Shown in pieces: positions 5,204 through 5,432 of a stretch of 5,432 nt of DNA (positions are counted from its first letter, which is position 1; each line of letters opens with the position of its first letter). The stretch covers positions 1-5,432 of the forward strand of contig JANWVD010000069.1 in NCBI GenBank assembly GCA_025057715.1, written 5' to 3'. The stretch is from Aquificaceae bacterium (lineage in GTDB: Bacteria; Aquificota; Aquificia; Aquificales; Aquificaceae). A program made the position numbers and the translations under genes. The notes below the pieces were generated by a model. It ran no database searches. It had not been told where the DNA came from and saw nothing but the letters and a program-made list of their open reading frames with translations.

Positions 5204-5432
5204 AAATGTGATTTTCAACCAGATATTTTGCAAAAGCAAAGCTGGCTGTAAATGCCGGCGATACCGCATTTAAAATATGGACACTAACATCATCTTTTTG
5301 GATTATAAAGTCCTGAACTAAGCTATAAGTCCTTAGGTCAATTAGCTGAGCCCTAATGCCTGGCTTTGCCCACCTCCAGTTTGCGGGGTTTAGGGGGTAA
5401 GTTATAAGTCTTTGCGCGTCCGAAAGGACGCG
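5202..5432 (-). CDS. FAD-dependent oxidoreductase, L-2-hydroxyglutarate oxidase (LhgO)-like; C-terminal part only
   Basis: The minus-strand frame is open from the window edge to a TAG at 5204-5202 and gives the last 76 residues of a protein that starts outside. It contains YPLNPANWRWAKPGIRAQLI, LVQDFII, and then SVHILNAVSPAFTASFAF. This resembles the C-terminal FAD-binding end of the DAO-fold family that includes L-2-hydroxyglutarate oxidase/dehydrogenase (LhgO, L2HGDH), where a GIRPQL-like strand and an HVLNAxSPAxTxSL-like motif are typical. Family members are about 400 aa, so roughly four fifths is missing. It lies 12 nt upstream of rfbC and is co-directional, so the two are probably co-transcribed. 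The true substrate is unknown; in a sugar operon it may not be 2-hydroxyglutarate. The call comes from recognising the motifs, without an alignment. Confidence 0.75.
   Translation of the reverse strand, partial: RVLSDAQRLITYPLNPANWRWAKPGIRAQLIDLRTYSLVQDFIIQKDDVSVHILNAVSPAFTASFAFAKYLVENHI
5415..5432. repeat. Perfect 7-bp hairpin with GAAA loop at the window edge
   Basis: CGCGTCC (5415-5421), GAAA (5422-5425) and GGACGCG (5426-5432) form a perfect inverted repeat with a GNRA-type loop on the plus strand. It sits inside the LhgO-like coding region (codons for RVLSDA) and may extend past the edge. It may simply be codon-driven; no T-tract follows on the minus strand. Confidence 0.4.

Noticed and set aside
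1..5432. CRISPR array, insertion sequence, prophage, toxin-antitoxin or tRNA gene
   Set aside because: No regularly spaced repeats, transposase or integrase motifs, terminal repeats, small paired toxin genes or tRNA-like cloverleaf were seen on either strand.

Overview
The window is an ordinary, densely packed bacterial chromosome segment of about 43% G+C by eye. It has almost no intergenic DNA, many genes overlap by a few bases, and TTG or GTG start codons are common. The futalosine-type menaquinone gene mqnE, the DUF503 gene and the compact rplS-rnhB-rsmH-ftsL run fit a lineage such as Campylobacterota, Desulfurellales or Aquificota. That placement is inferred from gene content only and is not secure. 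No mobile element, CRISPR array, tRNA or rRNA is visible.

Block 1 (1-2453, minus strand, read right to left) contains a DUF503/YlxP-type protein, a strong GC-rich hairpin, rplS (ribosomal protein L19), rnhB (RNase HII), rsmH (16S rRNA m4C1402 methyltransferase) and a short FtsL-like division protein. A possible next gene starts at base 52 and leaves the window. From rplS onward the genes overlap by 22, 8 and 11 nt or lie 10 nt apart, so they are almost certainly one transcript. It joins ribosome, RNA-processing and cell-division genes. The 10-bp hairpin between DUF503 and rplS looks like an intrinsic terminator or attenuator on the minus strand.

Block 2 (2496-3596, plus strand) is the single gene mqnE, aminofutalosine synthase, for menaquinone biosynthesis. 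It is divergent from the DUF503 gene across only 42 bp, and the two promoters must share that gap. Its 3' end overlaps the next block tail-to-tail by 17 bp.

Block 3 (3580-5432, minus strand) is a surface-sugar operon. It starts off the right edge with the C-terminal 76 residues of an FAD-dependent oxidoreductase of the L-2-hydroxyglutarate oxidase (LhgO) type. It continues with an RmlC/RfbC-type dTDP-sugar 3,5-epimerase and an extended short-chain NAD-dependent sugar epimerase/dehydratase. The last enzyme appears to lack the Lys of its YxxxK catalytic motif.

I found no clearly new multi-gene system. The points most worth a second look are the rplS leader hairpin with competing G-tracts, the -10-like boxes almost touching three start codons, the YxxxK substitution in the epimerase, and the LhgO-like gene in the sugar operon.
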